DNA of 60,125 nt from CAURNT01 sp963526495 (GTDB lineage: Bacteria > Fusobacteriota > Fusobacteriia > Fusobacteriales > Leptotrichiaceae). Under the pieces are notes generated by a model. The model made no database searches. It was given only the letters and a program-made list of their open reading frames with translations, and was not told where the DNA came from. Numbering within the stretch: the first letter of the stretch is position 1; every line of letters begins with the position of its first letter. The translations under genes were made by a program, and so were the position numbers. Positions 27,274 through 36,306 of this stretch are shown one piece after another. The stretch is taken from positions 1 to 60,125 of the forward strand of contig CAURNT010000004.1 of NCBI GenBank assembly GCA_963526495.1. Direction: 5' to 3'.

Positions 27274-27302
27274 ATATTATCATATTTTATTCTTTATGTC
27301 AA
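27274..27302 (-). promoter_or_regulatory. Strong promoter of the tRNA cluster and probably rplJL-rpoBC
   Basis: Minus strand: perfect TTGACA (27297-27302), a 17-bp spacer, TAATAT (27274-27279). Transcription would start about 15 bp before tRNA-Pro. No other clear promoter was seen before rplJ. Confidence 0.8.
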
Positions 27303-27360
27303 TATAGAAATAAATTTTTTTTATTTTTTAAATTATAAAATTATATAACAAATCAATAAA

Positions 27361-27400
27361 AAGTGTATTTAACCCTATTTTCACAAGATTAAATACACTT
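27361..27400 (-). terminator. Terminator of the autotransporter gene
   Basis: Perfect 12-bp stem (27361-27372 with 27389-27400) and a 16-nt loop, 19 bp past the stop codon, followed on the minus strand by TTTTTATTGATTT. Confidence 0.85.
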
Positions 27401-27418
27401 ATTTTTTAAATAAATTTT

Positions 27419-30310
27419 TTAAATTTCATATTTAATTTTAAATTCAGCTTTAATATTATTTTGATTATTTATACCAACATTCATATTTATTTTAAAATTA
27501 TTTTTTTTCAAATTAATTCCTAATCTATACTCAAATAAATACTTTTCTAAATTTTTACCAGAAAATTCAGTTTCTATACCTCCTAATTTACCTTTAAGAT
27601 TTACAGTTTCATTTAAATATGAAGAAAATTTAAAATTATTTATTAGTTCAATATTTTTATTTAAAGCACTTAAAACATCTAAATTAGCTCCCACTTTAAA
27701 TTTTACAATACTATTATTTTCCATTTCAACATTTAAAATTTTACCTTTTTCTTTAAATTTATTAACCTTTAAATTTTGAACTCCAAAATTTATACTAGGA
27801 AGAATTTTTGAATTATCTAAACCAAAAATATAACCTATTTCTAAATCATTTGTCATTAAATTTGATATAATATTAGTTTTTTTATCTTCCCCATTTACTT
27901 TTCTATTAACATCAGAAGAAGAATATATATATGATGAAGTATTTGAAATTAGTAAATTTCCTATGTTACTCCCAATTTTTATTCCTAATTGATAATTTTT
28001 AGAAATAAATTTAGAATCATTTTCAAAAGTTAATGAATTATTATGACTTCCTAAAAATAATCCTAATCTAATATTATCATTTAAAGTAAAATCTGTACCC
28101 ACAATATTTGAAACCAACACATTAGAAAAAGAGGTATAATTATCTTTTTTAAATAAATTCGTTACAACACTTGGATTATAGTAAAAAGTTTTATTTTTAT
28201 TTATAGTATCTATTAAATTTGAACTTTGATTAGTAGATACATTATTAGCTATTTCAAATAAATTAGTTGCAAAAGATGTATAATTATCAGTAAATATTTG
28301 AGACATAGCTTTCTCTTTATTATCACTTGAAACATTTAAAATCGTTGTAAACAAAGTTGGAGAATATTGATTTTTAGTAAATGAATCAAAAAATTTCTTT
28401 TTATTAATATCATAACTAGGTATATTCCTTTTTTCACTTTCTGATAAATCTTTTAAACTTCTCCATATATCATTAACTGTAAGTTCATTATTTAAAAACA
28501 ATTTTTTTTCAAGAAATAAATTTTTAATCTCAGATTTTGATAAATCTATATATTTTGATTCTATTATAGAGCTACCATCTAAATTCAAAATTTCACCAAA
28601 ATCAAGTTTCAATTTACCTTTAACAATAAATTTATCACTCACTACTTTCTTATTTGTATGTATTATTGTTTCAGAGTTAGGTGAAGCACTATATTCTTTT
28701 AAATTTGTTTTATTAGCCAAAAATTCTACAATTCCATCAGATACTATATCATTATTTATATTTAAATTTTTACCATCTAATGTTAATTTAGCATCTTTAA
28801 AAACTTCATATTTTGATAAAGAATCATTTTTTAAAACTAAACTACCATCAAAAATTTGAGTTTTTCCTTTATATTCCTGTTTACCTGTAAGAATAAGTTC
28901 ACCTTTACCATCTTTTCTAAGTCCTGCACTAGCTATATTTTCATAATAATTCTTTTCGCTATCAAGAACTTTTGGTAATCTTATCTCAAAATTTTCTTGA
29001 GGACCTGAATTTTCTTTTCTTCCTTTTAATTTATAGTAAATATTTCCTGTATTATTACCATCACCTTTTAATCCGCCACCTATATTATTTTCAAATGTAT
29101 AACTTCCATTAGGTATATTTAAATACTCATAAAAATTTATTTTACCTGTATCATCCTTTTCAAAAATTTTTGAATTATCTTCAAAAAACTTCATTTCTTC
29201 TATAAGTCCGGCATTAAATGCTCCAAACCCTTTCAATGCTCTTTTATTATTAGCCACACCCCAACCTATTTTATCACTTAAATATCCACTTCCATCACTA
29301 TCTGTAGTTGTAAGAATAACTTGTTTAACTTGATTATACGTCAAAAATGGATATTTTCTTTTTATTTCATAAGCAAGCCTTGTTATATGTGGGGCAGCAA
29401 AACTAGAACCAGTTTCATCTCCTATAAATCCAGCATCTACAACAGTATTTGATCTAAGTAAAAATGGTTTAGAATTATATCTTTCATTTTCTACTTCATA
29501 ATATTTATTCCCATTTTCAAGTGTCACATGATTATCTTCATAGCCTAATCTTGTTATGCTGTTTAAACGAAGCTTAAGAGGTCCACTAGGATTATACATA
29601 TTTTTTACTTGTATTACTTCACTTCTCGCTAATTTTTGCATTTCTGGAGATAAAACTTGATAAAGTGTATGAGCTATACTAGTAGTAAAATAATCCTCTA
29701 TATCTTCATCTCCTTCATTTCCTAACGATTTTACCTTTAATTGATTATTTTTATTATAATCCGTATCAAATAATGCGTTTGAAAATTCATCTATAAAATA
29801 ATCATACTCATTTGAAAAATTATCATTTAAAGGTTTATCAAAGTATATAGAATCACTATTTAATCCTTTCATTCTATTACTATATACCGTATACCCATAA
29901 GACATATTTATTATCCCCTTGGCATCATATCTTTCATCATAATCTTCAAAAGAAGCTATATTTACTTTAATTCTTCTTCCATCTAATTCATCCTTACTAT
30001 TTAATTTAAAATCTAAATTAGTGTCAGCAAAAGCTTTTACAACTTTTTCAGCATGGTCTTTAGTTGCACTACCTTCCGTGGCTTTAGATATATTATTAAC
30101 AGTCGCACCATTTAATACTTTTATTTTATCTAAAGTTTCCTTATTTACCATACTTTCAAATATATACACTTGATTTTCAGGATTATCTTCTACAAATATT
30201 TCAACTTTTTTCTCAGGTTCTTGTAAACTAGAGTGGTCTTTAGCATTATTTTCAACACTACTACACGCTACTAATAAACTAATAAAAAACATTATTATTA
30301 ACCTTCTCAT
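27419..30310 (-). CDS. Lipidated subtilisin-like (S8) autotransporter
   Basis: Predicted outer-membrane autotransporter of 963 residues with a protease passenger. The signal peptide ends in a lipobox (LLVA before C16), so the mature N-terminus is lipid-anchored, as in NalP and SphB1. Subtilase domain about 45-370: catalytic Ser303 in GSSFAAPH, His86 in DHAEKV, oxyanion-type Asn in LGNEGDE. The position of the catalytic Asp appears to be Glu52 (FESMV where subtilases have IDSGV), an unusual change that may lower activity. A passenger-associated repeat (GELILTGKQEYKGKTQIFDG) lies in the stalk. The last 270 or so residues form the beta-barrel, ending KIKYEI. AAGGAGG lies 3 nt before the ATG. Monocistronic between two terminators. 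Confidence 0.88.
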   Translation of the reverse strand: MRRLIIMFFISLLVACSSVENNAKDHSSLQEPEKKVEIFVEDNPENQVYIFESMVNKETLDKIKVLNGATVNNISKATEGSATKDHAEKVVKAFADTNLDFKLNSKDELDGRRIKVNIASFEDYDERYDAKGIINMSYGYTVYSNRMKGLNSDSIYFDKPLNDNFSNEYDYFIDEFSNALFDTDYNKNNQLKVKSLGNEGDEDIEDYFTTSIAHTLYQVLSPEMQKLARSEVIQVKNMYNPSGPLKLRLNSITRLGYEDNHVTLENGNKYYEVENERYNSKPFLLRSNTVVDAGFIGDETGSSFAAPHITRLAYEIKRKYPFLTYNQVKQVILTTTDSDGSGYLSDKIGWGVANNKRALKGFGAFNAGLIEEMKFFEDNSKIFEKDDTGKINFYEYLNIPNGSYTFENNIGGGLKGDGNNTGNIYYKLKGRKENSGPQENFEIRLPKVLDSEKNYYENIASAGLRKDGKGELILTGKQEYKGKTQIFDGSLVLKNDSLSKYEVFKDAKLTLDGKNLNINNDIVSDGIVEFLANKTNLKEYSASPNSETIIHTNKKVVSDKFIVKGKLKLDFGEILNLDGSSIIESKYIDLSKSEIKNLFLEKKLFLNNELTVNDIWRSLKDLSESEKRNIPSYDINKKKFFDSFTKNQYSPTLFTTILNVSSDNKEKAMSQIFTDNYTSFATNLFEIANNVSTNQSSNLIDTINKNKTFYYNPSVVTNLFKKDNYTSFSNVLVSNIVGTDFTLNDNIRLGLFLGSHNNSLTFENDSKFISKNYQLGIKIGSNIGNLLISNTSSYIYSSSDVNRKVNGEDKKTNIISNLMTNDLEIGYIFGLDNSKILPSINFGVQNLKVNKFKEKGKILNVEMENNSIVKFKVGANLDVLSALNKNIELINNFKFSSYLNETVNLKGKLGGIETEFSGKNLEKYLFEYRLGINLKKNNFKINMNVGINNQNNIKAEFKIKYEI

Positions 30311-30330
30311 ACGCCTCCTTGATTATTCAA

Positions 30331-30360
30331 AAAATCAAGAGTATTAAAACTCCTGATTTT
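30331..30360 (-). terminator. Terminator of the mur/ftsW operon
   Basis: Twelve-bp stem with one mismatch (30331-30342 with 30349-30360) and a 6-nt loop, overlapping the murG stop codon and followed by TTTTTTGAATAA on the minus strand. It separates the cell-wall operon from the autotransporter gene. Confidence 0.75.
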
Positions 30361-31399
30361 ATTCAAAATACTTAGATATATTATCTACAGCATTTCCTGG
30401 TTTAATTTCTTTAATATTTTCACTCATAAATTCTAACATATTTTTATCATCTAATAATTTAATAGCATCTTCTACCGCAATATCAACTTCTTCATTTGTA
30501 TATACTTTACTTGCATTTATACCTTCTAATATTTCAGAATTTTCTTTTTGTCCCACATAATTATACGGAATCAGTATAGTAGGCTTTTCAAGTTCTATAA
30601 CTTCAGATATTGTAGAGGCTCCCGCACGACATAAAAGTAAATCTGCAGCTGCCATTATATTATACGAATCTTCAAAATATGGTACAACTACTACATTTTC
30701 TCCCTCATCTACTTCGTTAACATAGTATTTATATAATTCTTTACCCGTTGCCCAATATATTATTTTATTTCCTTCAAATAAATCTATCTTTTTCTTCACT
30801 GCTTCATTTATATTTTTTGCACCAAGTGAACCACCCATAACAACTAAGACTTTAGAATCCTGAGGGATATTCAATGACTTACGTGCATCCTCTTTTGAAA
30901 TTTGATAAAATTCATTTCTCAAAGGATTTCCAGTAACCACAAATTTATTTTTATACTTATCTCCAACACTTCTAAGAGTTTCAGAAAAAGCCAAAAACAC
31001 TTTTTCTGCATAAGGGAAAAACCATCTATTAGCTTGACCCATACTGACATTTTGTTCTTGTAAATATATTTTTTTATTCAAAGTTTTAGCTGCAATTAAA
31101 GAGGGAATAGAAATATAGTTCCCAAATCCTATAACATAATCTACATTTTCTTCCTTAAGTATATTTCTTGCATCAAATATACTTTTTAAAAGTTTTAACA
31201 TTCCTGATATAGATTTTATAGGTATAACATCTAAACCATAAAATTTATAACCTTTATTAGGTATTAAATCCTTTTCCATTCTATGTTTTGTCCCTATAAA
31301 TACAATATCATGACCTTTTTCTTTTAATTTATCTGCTACAGAAAGTGCAGGATATATATGCCCTCCTGTCCCTCCTGTTGTTATTAATATTTTACTCAT
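30359..31399 (-). CDS. murG: UDP-GlcNAc:lipid I GlcNAc transferase
   Basis: Membrane-associated GT-B glycosyltransferase of 346 residues that converts lipid I to lipid II on the cytoplasmic face. The N-terminal GTGGHIYPALS loop binds the lipid phosphate; the second glycine loop VMGGSLGAKNINEAV and the UDP-GlcNAc-binding LLCRAGASTISEVIELEKPTILIPY are typical. Length normal. It starts 2 bp after the ftsW stop and is the last gene of the cluster; murC, ddl, ftsQ, ftsA and ftsZ do not follow here. Confidence 0.97.
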   Translation of the reverse strand: MSKILITTGGTGGHIYPALSVADKLKEKGHDIVFIGTKHRMEKDLIPNKGYKFYGLDVIPIKSISGMLKLLKSIFDARNILKEENVDYVIGFGNYISIPSLIAAKTLNKKIYLQEQNVSMGQANRWFFPYAEKVFLAFSETLRSVGDKYKNKFVVTGNPLRNEFYQISKEDARKSLNIPQDSKVLVVMGGSLGAKNINEAVKKKIDLFEGNKIIYWATGKELYKYYVNEVDEGENVVVVPYFEDSYNIMAAADLLLCRAGASTISEVIELEKPTILIPYNYVGQKENSEILEGINASKVYTNEEVDIAVEDAIKLLDDKNMLEFMSENIKEIKPGNAVDNISKYFE

Positions 31400-31401
31400 A
31401 T

Positions 31402-32559
31402 TTAAACCTCCAAATAATCATTAAATTTTAACATTATACTTAAACAAATAGCAAGCATAATGAATAGAACTCCTGTAGACGTACCTCCATAACTTAAGAA
31501 AGGTAATGTAACACCTGTTGATGGTGCTAAAGATAAATTTATCAACATGTGTAATATAGTTTGATTTAATATCATTACTGCCGTTCCTATTAAAACCATT
31601 TTTTCAAATATAGTTTTTGTAAAATTACTTGCATAAAATAGTAATAAAACTAAAAATAAAATTAGAAATAAAATAAAAATAAATCCAATAAATCCCCATT
31701 CTTCAGCAAATCCGGCAAATACATAATCTGTTTGAACTTCAGGAAGATAAAAATTACGTGAAAGTCCTTCCTGATATCCAGCGCCTCTTATACCACCTCT
31801 TGCTATTGATTTTAAAGAAAGTTGAGCTTGTTCTGTTAATCCTAATCTATCCCTTCTATAAGCCGTACTTAATATACCTACAACTCCTGCTAATCCTACA
31901 AATATTGTTGTCAAAGATACATAAATATATGGTATTGCATCATAAAAAGAATACATAACCAAAAATATCAAAATTATTTGCAACGCTGAAGACAAAGCGT
32001 GAGAAAGATATATGAATACACAAAGTGTAAGTACAATAACAAATGATAAAAAATATGCACGTCCAATTTTTGTTACTTTAAAAATAGAAAAAATATAAAT
32101 TGTACTATTCTTTTTAATTGTAACATACATATATTGTATTAAAAAAGCTACAAAAAGTATAATAAATATTTTCAAAAATTCTGAAGGTTGAAAGTTGAAA
32201 AATTTTAAATCATACCATCTTCTTGCTCCATTTACCCGTTTCCCAAGAAATGGAACTGTAACAACTGACCCTATACTAATCAATAAAAATAAAAAAAGAA
32301 TTATATCGTTATTAAGAATTTTATCAAGCAAATCTAACTTTGATATCAAAATAAAAAATAATAAACCAAGTCCAAAAATAATAAATACAAAATGTTTCAT
32401 TGCTGTCCAATAAAAAGTTATTCCTAAAGAATTTTTTAAATCTTCAGGAACACTTAAACTATATTGATTTAAAATCCCTATAAAAGATAAAGCAATTATA
32501 CAAACTAAAAAGTATGTTATCAATCCTTTTCTATCTGATATTTTCAAAAATTTATACAT
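31402..32559 (-). CDS. ftsW: SEDS peptidoglycan polymerase FtsW
   Basis: Integral membrane glycosyltransferase of 385 residues with about ten helices, the septal peptidoglycan polymerase. Family motifs: GKRVNGARRWYDL and FNFQPSEFLKI, GLSRNFYLPEVQTDYVFA, and LPFLSYGGTS near the C-terminus. FtsW is preferred over RodA because it lies between murD and murG. It overlaps murD by 8 bp. Confidence 0.93.
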   Translation of the reverse strand: MYKFLKISDRKGLITYFLVCIIALSFIGILNQYSLSVPEDLKNSLGITFYWTAMKHFVFIIFGLGLLFFILISKLDLLDKILNNDIILFLFLLISIGSVVTVPFLGKRVNGARRWYDLKFFNFQPSEFLKIFIILFVAFLIQYMYVTIKKNSTIYIFSIFKVTKIGRAYFLSFVIVLTLCVFIYLSHALSSALQIILIFLVMYSFYDAIPYIYVSLTTIFVGLAGVVGILSTAYRRDRLGLTEQAQLSLKSIARGGIRGAGYQEGLSRNFYLPEVQTDYVFAGFAEEWGFIGFIFILFLILFLVLLLFYASNFTKTIFEKMVLIGTAVMILNQTILHMLINLSLAPSTGVTLPFLSYGGTSTGVLFIMLAICLSIMLKFNDYLEV

Positions 32560-33925
32560 TAATATCCCCCAACTTTTTAAATACTATATTTTTAAAATAT
32601 TCACCTCTTTTTTCAAAATTAGCAAATTGATCAAAACTTGAAGTAGCTGGTGAAAATAGAAAATATCTTTTAATATCAAATTTATAACTTTCTTTTATAT
32701 TATCTATGCATTCATCCACTGTTTCAAATAATTTATATTTATTATACCCTACTTTTTTTAATTCGTTTTCAATAAGAAATCTATTTTCTCCATAAATAAA
32801 AGTAAATTCAACTTTATTTTTTATAGATTTAGCTAATTCTTCTAAAGGAACTTTTTTATCTTCTCCTCCACATATTAAACACACATCTTCTTTATATGAA
32901 TTAATAGCTTTTATTGTAGAATCTACATTAGTTCCTTTTGAATCATTAACAAATATACTTTCTGATATCTTAAAGAACTCTTCCATTCTATGTTCTATAC
33001 TTTTTGTTTCAACTAAAAAATTTTTTATAACTTTATTAGGTATATTACAAATTTTAGCTGCTGCTATTATGAAAAGTGTGTTTTCTAAATTATGTTCACC
33101 TTTAAGACTTATTTCATCTTTATTCATCAAAACTTCAGCCTGTTGATGTATATTAAATTTAGGATTATATCTAGATGATAAATCTTTCATAATATATATA
33201 TCTGTTTCATGAATAAATATATTACCTTTATCCTGTTTACTTACAAAAAGTCTTTTAGGTTTTGTATAATTTTCACTGTCTTTAACCTTATCTGATAGAG
33301 ATATAAAATTATTATCTTCCATATTTACTATAACATAATCTTTTTTATCTTGATTTCTAAAAATATTAAATTTAGTTAAATAATAATCCTCTATACTATC
33401 ATATCTACTTAAATGATCAGGTGTTAAATTTATTATTCCGGCAATTTTAGGTTTGATTTTTGGACTATGTTCTAACTGATAACTACTTAATTCTAAAACA
33501 ATATAATCTAATTCTTTATTTTCATAAACTATTTCAGCGTAAGATTTACCAACATTTCCACCAAGTTCAACTCTAAAACCAGCTTTTTTAAATAATTCAT
33601 AAGTTTTAGTACAAGTCGTAGTTTTACCATTCGTTCCTGTAAATGCTATTATCTCTATATTTTTATCCATATACTCATAAGCTATATCTATTTCTGAATA
33701 TATAGGTATATTTTTTTCCATAGCTTTAGTTATTAATTTAGATTTAAAAGAAATTCCAGGAGATTTAACTATATACTCTATTTCTTTTTCTTCTATAAAA
33801 CGTAGTCCATCTTCAGTTTTTAATTTAGAAACTTTATCATCTATTAAAGCCACTTCTTTGCCTTTTGATTCTAAAAGCTTAACAGCTCCTAAACCACTTA
33901 TTCCTGCACCAAATACTATAATCAT
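32552..33925 (-). CDS. murD: UDP-N-acetylmuramoyl-L-alanine:D-glutamate ligase
   Basis: Cytoplasmic Mur ligase of 457 residues adding D-Glu to UDP-MurNAc-L-Ala. Rossmann-like N-terminus (VFGAGISGLGAVKLLESKG), ATP-binding P-loop FTGTNGKTTT, the NLTPDHLSRYDS motif with the Mg-linked residues, the FVNDSKGTNVDST loop and the C-terminal LICGGEDKK. Length and domain order are normal. It lies 11 bp after mraY. Confidence 0.97.
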   Translation of the reverse strand: MIIVFGAGISGLGAVKLLESKGKEVALIDDKVSKLKTEDGLRFIEEKEIEYIVKSPGISFKSKLITKAMEKNIPIYSEIDIAYEYMDKNIEIIAFTGTNGKTTTCTKTYELFKKAGFRVELGGNVGKSYAEIVYENKELDYIVLELSSYQLEHSPKIKPKIAGIINLTPDHLSRYDSIEDYYLTKFNIFRNQDKKDYVIVNMEDNNFISLSDKVKDSENYTKPKRLFVSKQDKGNIFIHETDIYIMKDLSSRYNPKFNIHQQAEVLMNKDEISLKGEHNLENTLFIIAAAKICNIPNKVIKNFLVETKSIEHRMEEFFKISESIFVNDSKGTNVDSTIKAINSYKEDVCLICGGEDKKVPLEELAKSIKNKVEFTFIYGENRFLIENELKKVGYNKYKLFETVDECIDNIKESYKFDIKRYFLFSPATSSFDQFANFEKRGEYFKNIVFKKLGDINV

Positions 33926-33936
33926 AAATACATCCC

Positions 33937-35025
33937 CTATCTAATTTTTAAAATCATTAAAGCTATTATACACGTTATTATAGTAACTATGAAAAATCTT
34001 ATTGTTATTTTACTTTCAGGCAATCCCATTTTTTCAAAATGATGATGTATAGGAGCCATTAAAAATACTCTTTTCTTATATTTTCTATATGAATAAACTT
34101 GTATAATTACTGAAAGTGCTTCTGCTATAAATATTAATCCCATTATAGGTAATAATAATTCTTGTTTTATTAATATAAATATTGTACCTAATAAACCTCC
34201 AATCGTTAAAGAACCTACATCTCCCATAAACATTTGAGCTGGATAAAAATTATACCAAACAAATCCCATAACTCCACCTACAAGAGAAGCTAAGAATACT
34301 GCTATTTCTCCTGCATCTCTTACATAATATACATTTATATATTCAGCCCAGTTATATTGTCCAACAGTATATGCCACAAACATAAGTGTTGTACTTACAA
34401 CTATAATCTGAGTTCCAGATAAACCATCTAATCCATCTGTTAAATTAACAGCATTTGATGTCCCAACTATAATAAAGAACATAAATATAAAGAATAAGAT
34501 TGGTCCTAAATATATATATGAATTCTTAATAAAAGGATTAATTATTGAAAAATCTATCGTATCATTAACCAATCCACCAATATAGACAAAAGCAAATACT
34601 ATAAAAGTCATAATTGTTTGTGCTATTAATTTTTTCTTACTTGAAAGACCTTTTTTACTCTGAGTTAACTTTAAATAATCATCATATAACCCTATAGTTG
34701 AAAATATTATAGTCATAAAGAATAAAAATATAGTAAACTTATTATTAAAGTTACCTGTTATAATCATAGAAAATAACATAGAAGTTATTATTAATAATCC
34801 ACCCATAGTAGGTGTCCCTGCTTTTGAAAAATGTGTATCAGGTCCATCTTCTCTTATACTGTCTCCAAATTTTTTCTTCTTTAACCATTTTATAAACGGT
34901 TTACCTAACACTAACATAAATATAAATGAGATAAAAAAAGCAATTCCCATTCTTATCGCTATTGACTTAAAAACTCTTAAATAAGGTAACTTATCTAAAA
35001 ATAAACTTTGAATTAAATATAACAT
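33937..35025 (-). CDS. mraY: Phospho-MurNAc-pentapeptide transferase
   Basis: Polytopic membrane enzyme of 362 residues that makes lipid I from UDP-MurNAc-pentapeptide and undecaprenyl phosphate. Seen: GTPTMGGLLI, the Asp-rich cytoplasmic YDDYLK, NAVNLTDGLDGL with the catalytic Asp residues, and MFMGDVGSL; the HHHFE motif (PIHHHFEKMG) is also present. Its start codon overlaps the murF stop, so translation is coupled. Confidence 0.98.
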   Translation of the reverse strand: MLYLIQSLFLDKLPYLRVFKSIAIRMGIAFFISFIFMLVLGKPFIKWLKKKKFGDSIREDGPDTHFSKAGTPTMGGLLIITSMLFSMIITGNFNNKFTIFLFFMTIIFSTIGLYDDYLKLTQSKKGLSSKKKLIAQTIMTFIVFAFVYIGGLVNDTIDFSIINPFIKNSYIYLGPILFFIFMFFIIVGTSNAVNLTDGLDGLSGTQIIVVSTTLMFVAYTVGQYNWAEYINVYYVRDAGEIAVFLASLVGGVMGFVWYNFYPAQMFMGDVGSLTIGGLLGTIFILIKQELLLPIMGLIFIAEALSVIIQVYSYRKYKKRVFLMAPIHHHFEKMGLPESKITIRFFIVTIITCIIALMILKIR

Positions 35026-36242
35026 TAATCAATCCCTTCCATAACTTCTTCCATACGCATTCCCCTAGAACCTTTTAATAGAATTGTTATTTTTTTATTA
35101 ACTTTTATATTATTTATATCTTTCTTTATTTCTTCCTTATCTTCAAACCAATATACATTTAAGTATTCTAAATCTTTTAATTTTTTATATAAACATTTCA
35201 TTCTAGGACCATATAAATATAATCTATCATATTTTGCCTTATCCAAATCATATGATATATCTTCATGGAATTTTATTTCATTATCCCCTAATTCAAGCAT
35301 ATCTCCTAAAACAATTATTTTATAATCTTCATTATACATTTCAGAAAAAGTTAAAATTGATGCACTCATAGAAAGAGGCGAAGCATTATATGCATCATTT
35401 ATATATCTATATTTACCTTCAATTTCTTGATACCTACCAGAAGTAAGTCTAATATTCCCAAAATTTAAATCTTTATATCCTATTTTTTCTAATAAACTCT
35501 TAACTATAGAAATATTTACTTGATTATGTTCCCCAAATAAATTTGTTTTAGTATATTCTTTTATTACTTTAAATATATTTTCTCCCTTTAGAGTAGATAA
35601 ATATTTATCTTCTCCATTTACAAAAACAATTTTTTTAGTATGTTTTATTATTTCACTTTTTGCCTTGAATACATTTTCTTCTGTTTTTAGATATTCAAGA
35701 TGTGATTGACCTATATTCGTTATTATCGAATAATCAGGTTTTGCTATACTTGCAAGTAAATCTATTTCTCCTAAAGCCGACATCCCCATCTCAAGTAAAA
35801 GGTATTTATCTTCATCTTTAGCTGAAAGTATAGTATAAGGCATACCTATATGATTATTGTAATTACCTTGTGTTTTATAAACTTTTTCACCTTTATCAAC
35901 AAGAACAGAGTAAAGTATATCTTTAACAGTAGTTTTACCATTAGACCCTGTTATACCTATAACCACAAAATCTTTTTTATCTCTATACTCTTTTGCAAAT
36001 TCTTGCATAAATTTAATTGTATTTTCTACTAAAAATCCATTTTTTATTTCTATATTTTTATTATCATAAATTACAAAAGCACCTTTATTTTCAGCTTCTT
36101 TTGCATACTCATTCCCTTTATTTATAGCAAAAAATAGTGTGTTTTTATCTGCTTTTCTAGAATCCATCGTAACTTTAAAATCATAATCTAATATATCTAT
36201 TTTCCTACCTATAAGGTTTGATAAACAATCAAGTTTTTTCAT
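35025..36242 (-). CDS. murF: UDP-MurNAc-tripeptide D-Ala-D-Ala ligase
   Basis: Cytoplasmic Mur ligase of 405 residues that adds the D-Ala-D-Ala dipeptide. P-loop GITGSNGKTTVKD, NNHIGMPYTIL, LEMGMSALGEI, ITNIGQSHLE, the YNASPLSM loop typical of MurF (DAYNASP) and the C-terminal ILLKGSRGMRMEEV. A little shorter than the usual 450. First gene of the five-gene cluster, with its own promoter just upstream; murE is not adjacent. Confidence 0.97.
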   Translation of the reverse strand: MKKLDCLSNLIGRKIDILDYDFKVTMDSRKADKNTLFFAINKGNEYAKEAENKGAFVIYDNKNIEIKNGFLVENTIKFMQEFAKEYRDKKDFVVIGITGSNGKTTVKDILYSVLVDKGEKVYKTQGNYNNHIGMPYTILSAKDEDKYLLLEMGMSALGEIDLLASIAKPDYSIITNIGQSHLEYLKTEENVFKAKSEIIKHTKKIVFVNGEDKYLSTLKGENIFKVIKEYTKTNLFGEHNQVNISIVKSLLEKIGYKDLNFGNIRLTSGRYQEIEGKYRYINDAYNASPLSMSASILTFSEMYNEDYKIIVLGDMLELGDNEIKFHEDISYDLDKAKYDRLYLYGPRMKCLYKKLKDLEYLNVYWFEDKEEIKKDINNIKVNKKITILLKGSRGMRMEEVMEGID

Positions 36243-36276
36243 TTAAAACCCTCTTTTCATTTCTTAGTTTATATTA

Positions 36277-36305
36277 ATTATATCACTTAACAAATCTAAT
36301 TACAA
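36277..36305 (-). promoter_or_regulatory. Promoter of the murF-murG operon
   Basis: Minus strand TTGTAA (36300-36305), a 17-bp spacer, TATAAT (36277-36282), about 35 bp before the murF start and immediately after the ABC-F stop codon. Confidence 0.7.
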
Positions 36306-36306
36306 T

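Noticed and set aside
28621..30000. Asn in VLNGATV as the catalytic Asp position of the autotransporter subtilase
   Set aside because: Spacing to the His is too short; FESMV 34 residues before His86 fits the subtilisin pattern better, making the substitution Asp to Glu rather than Asp to Asn.
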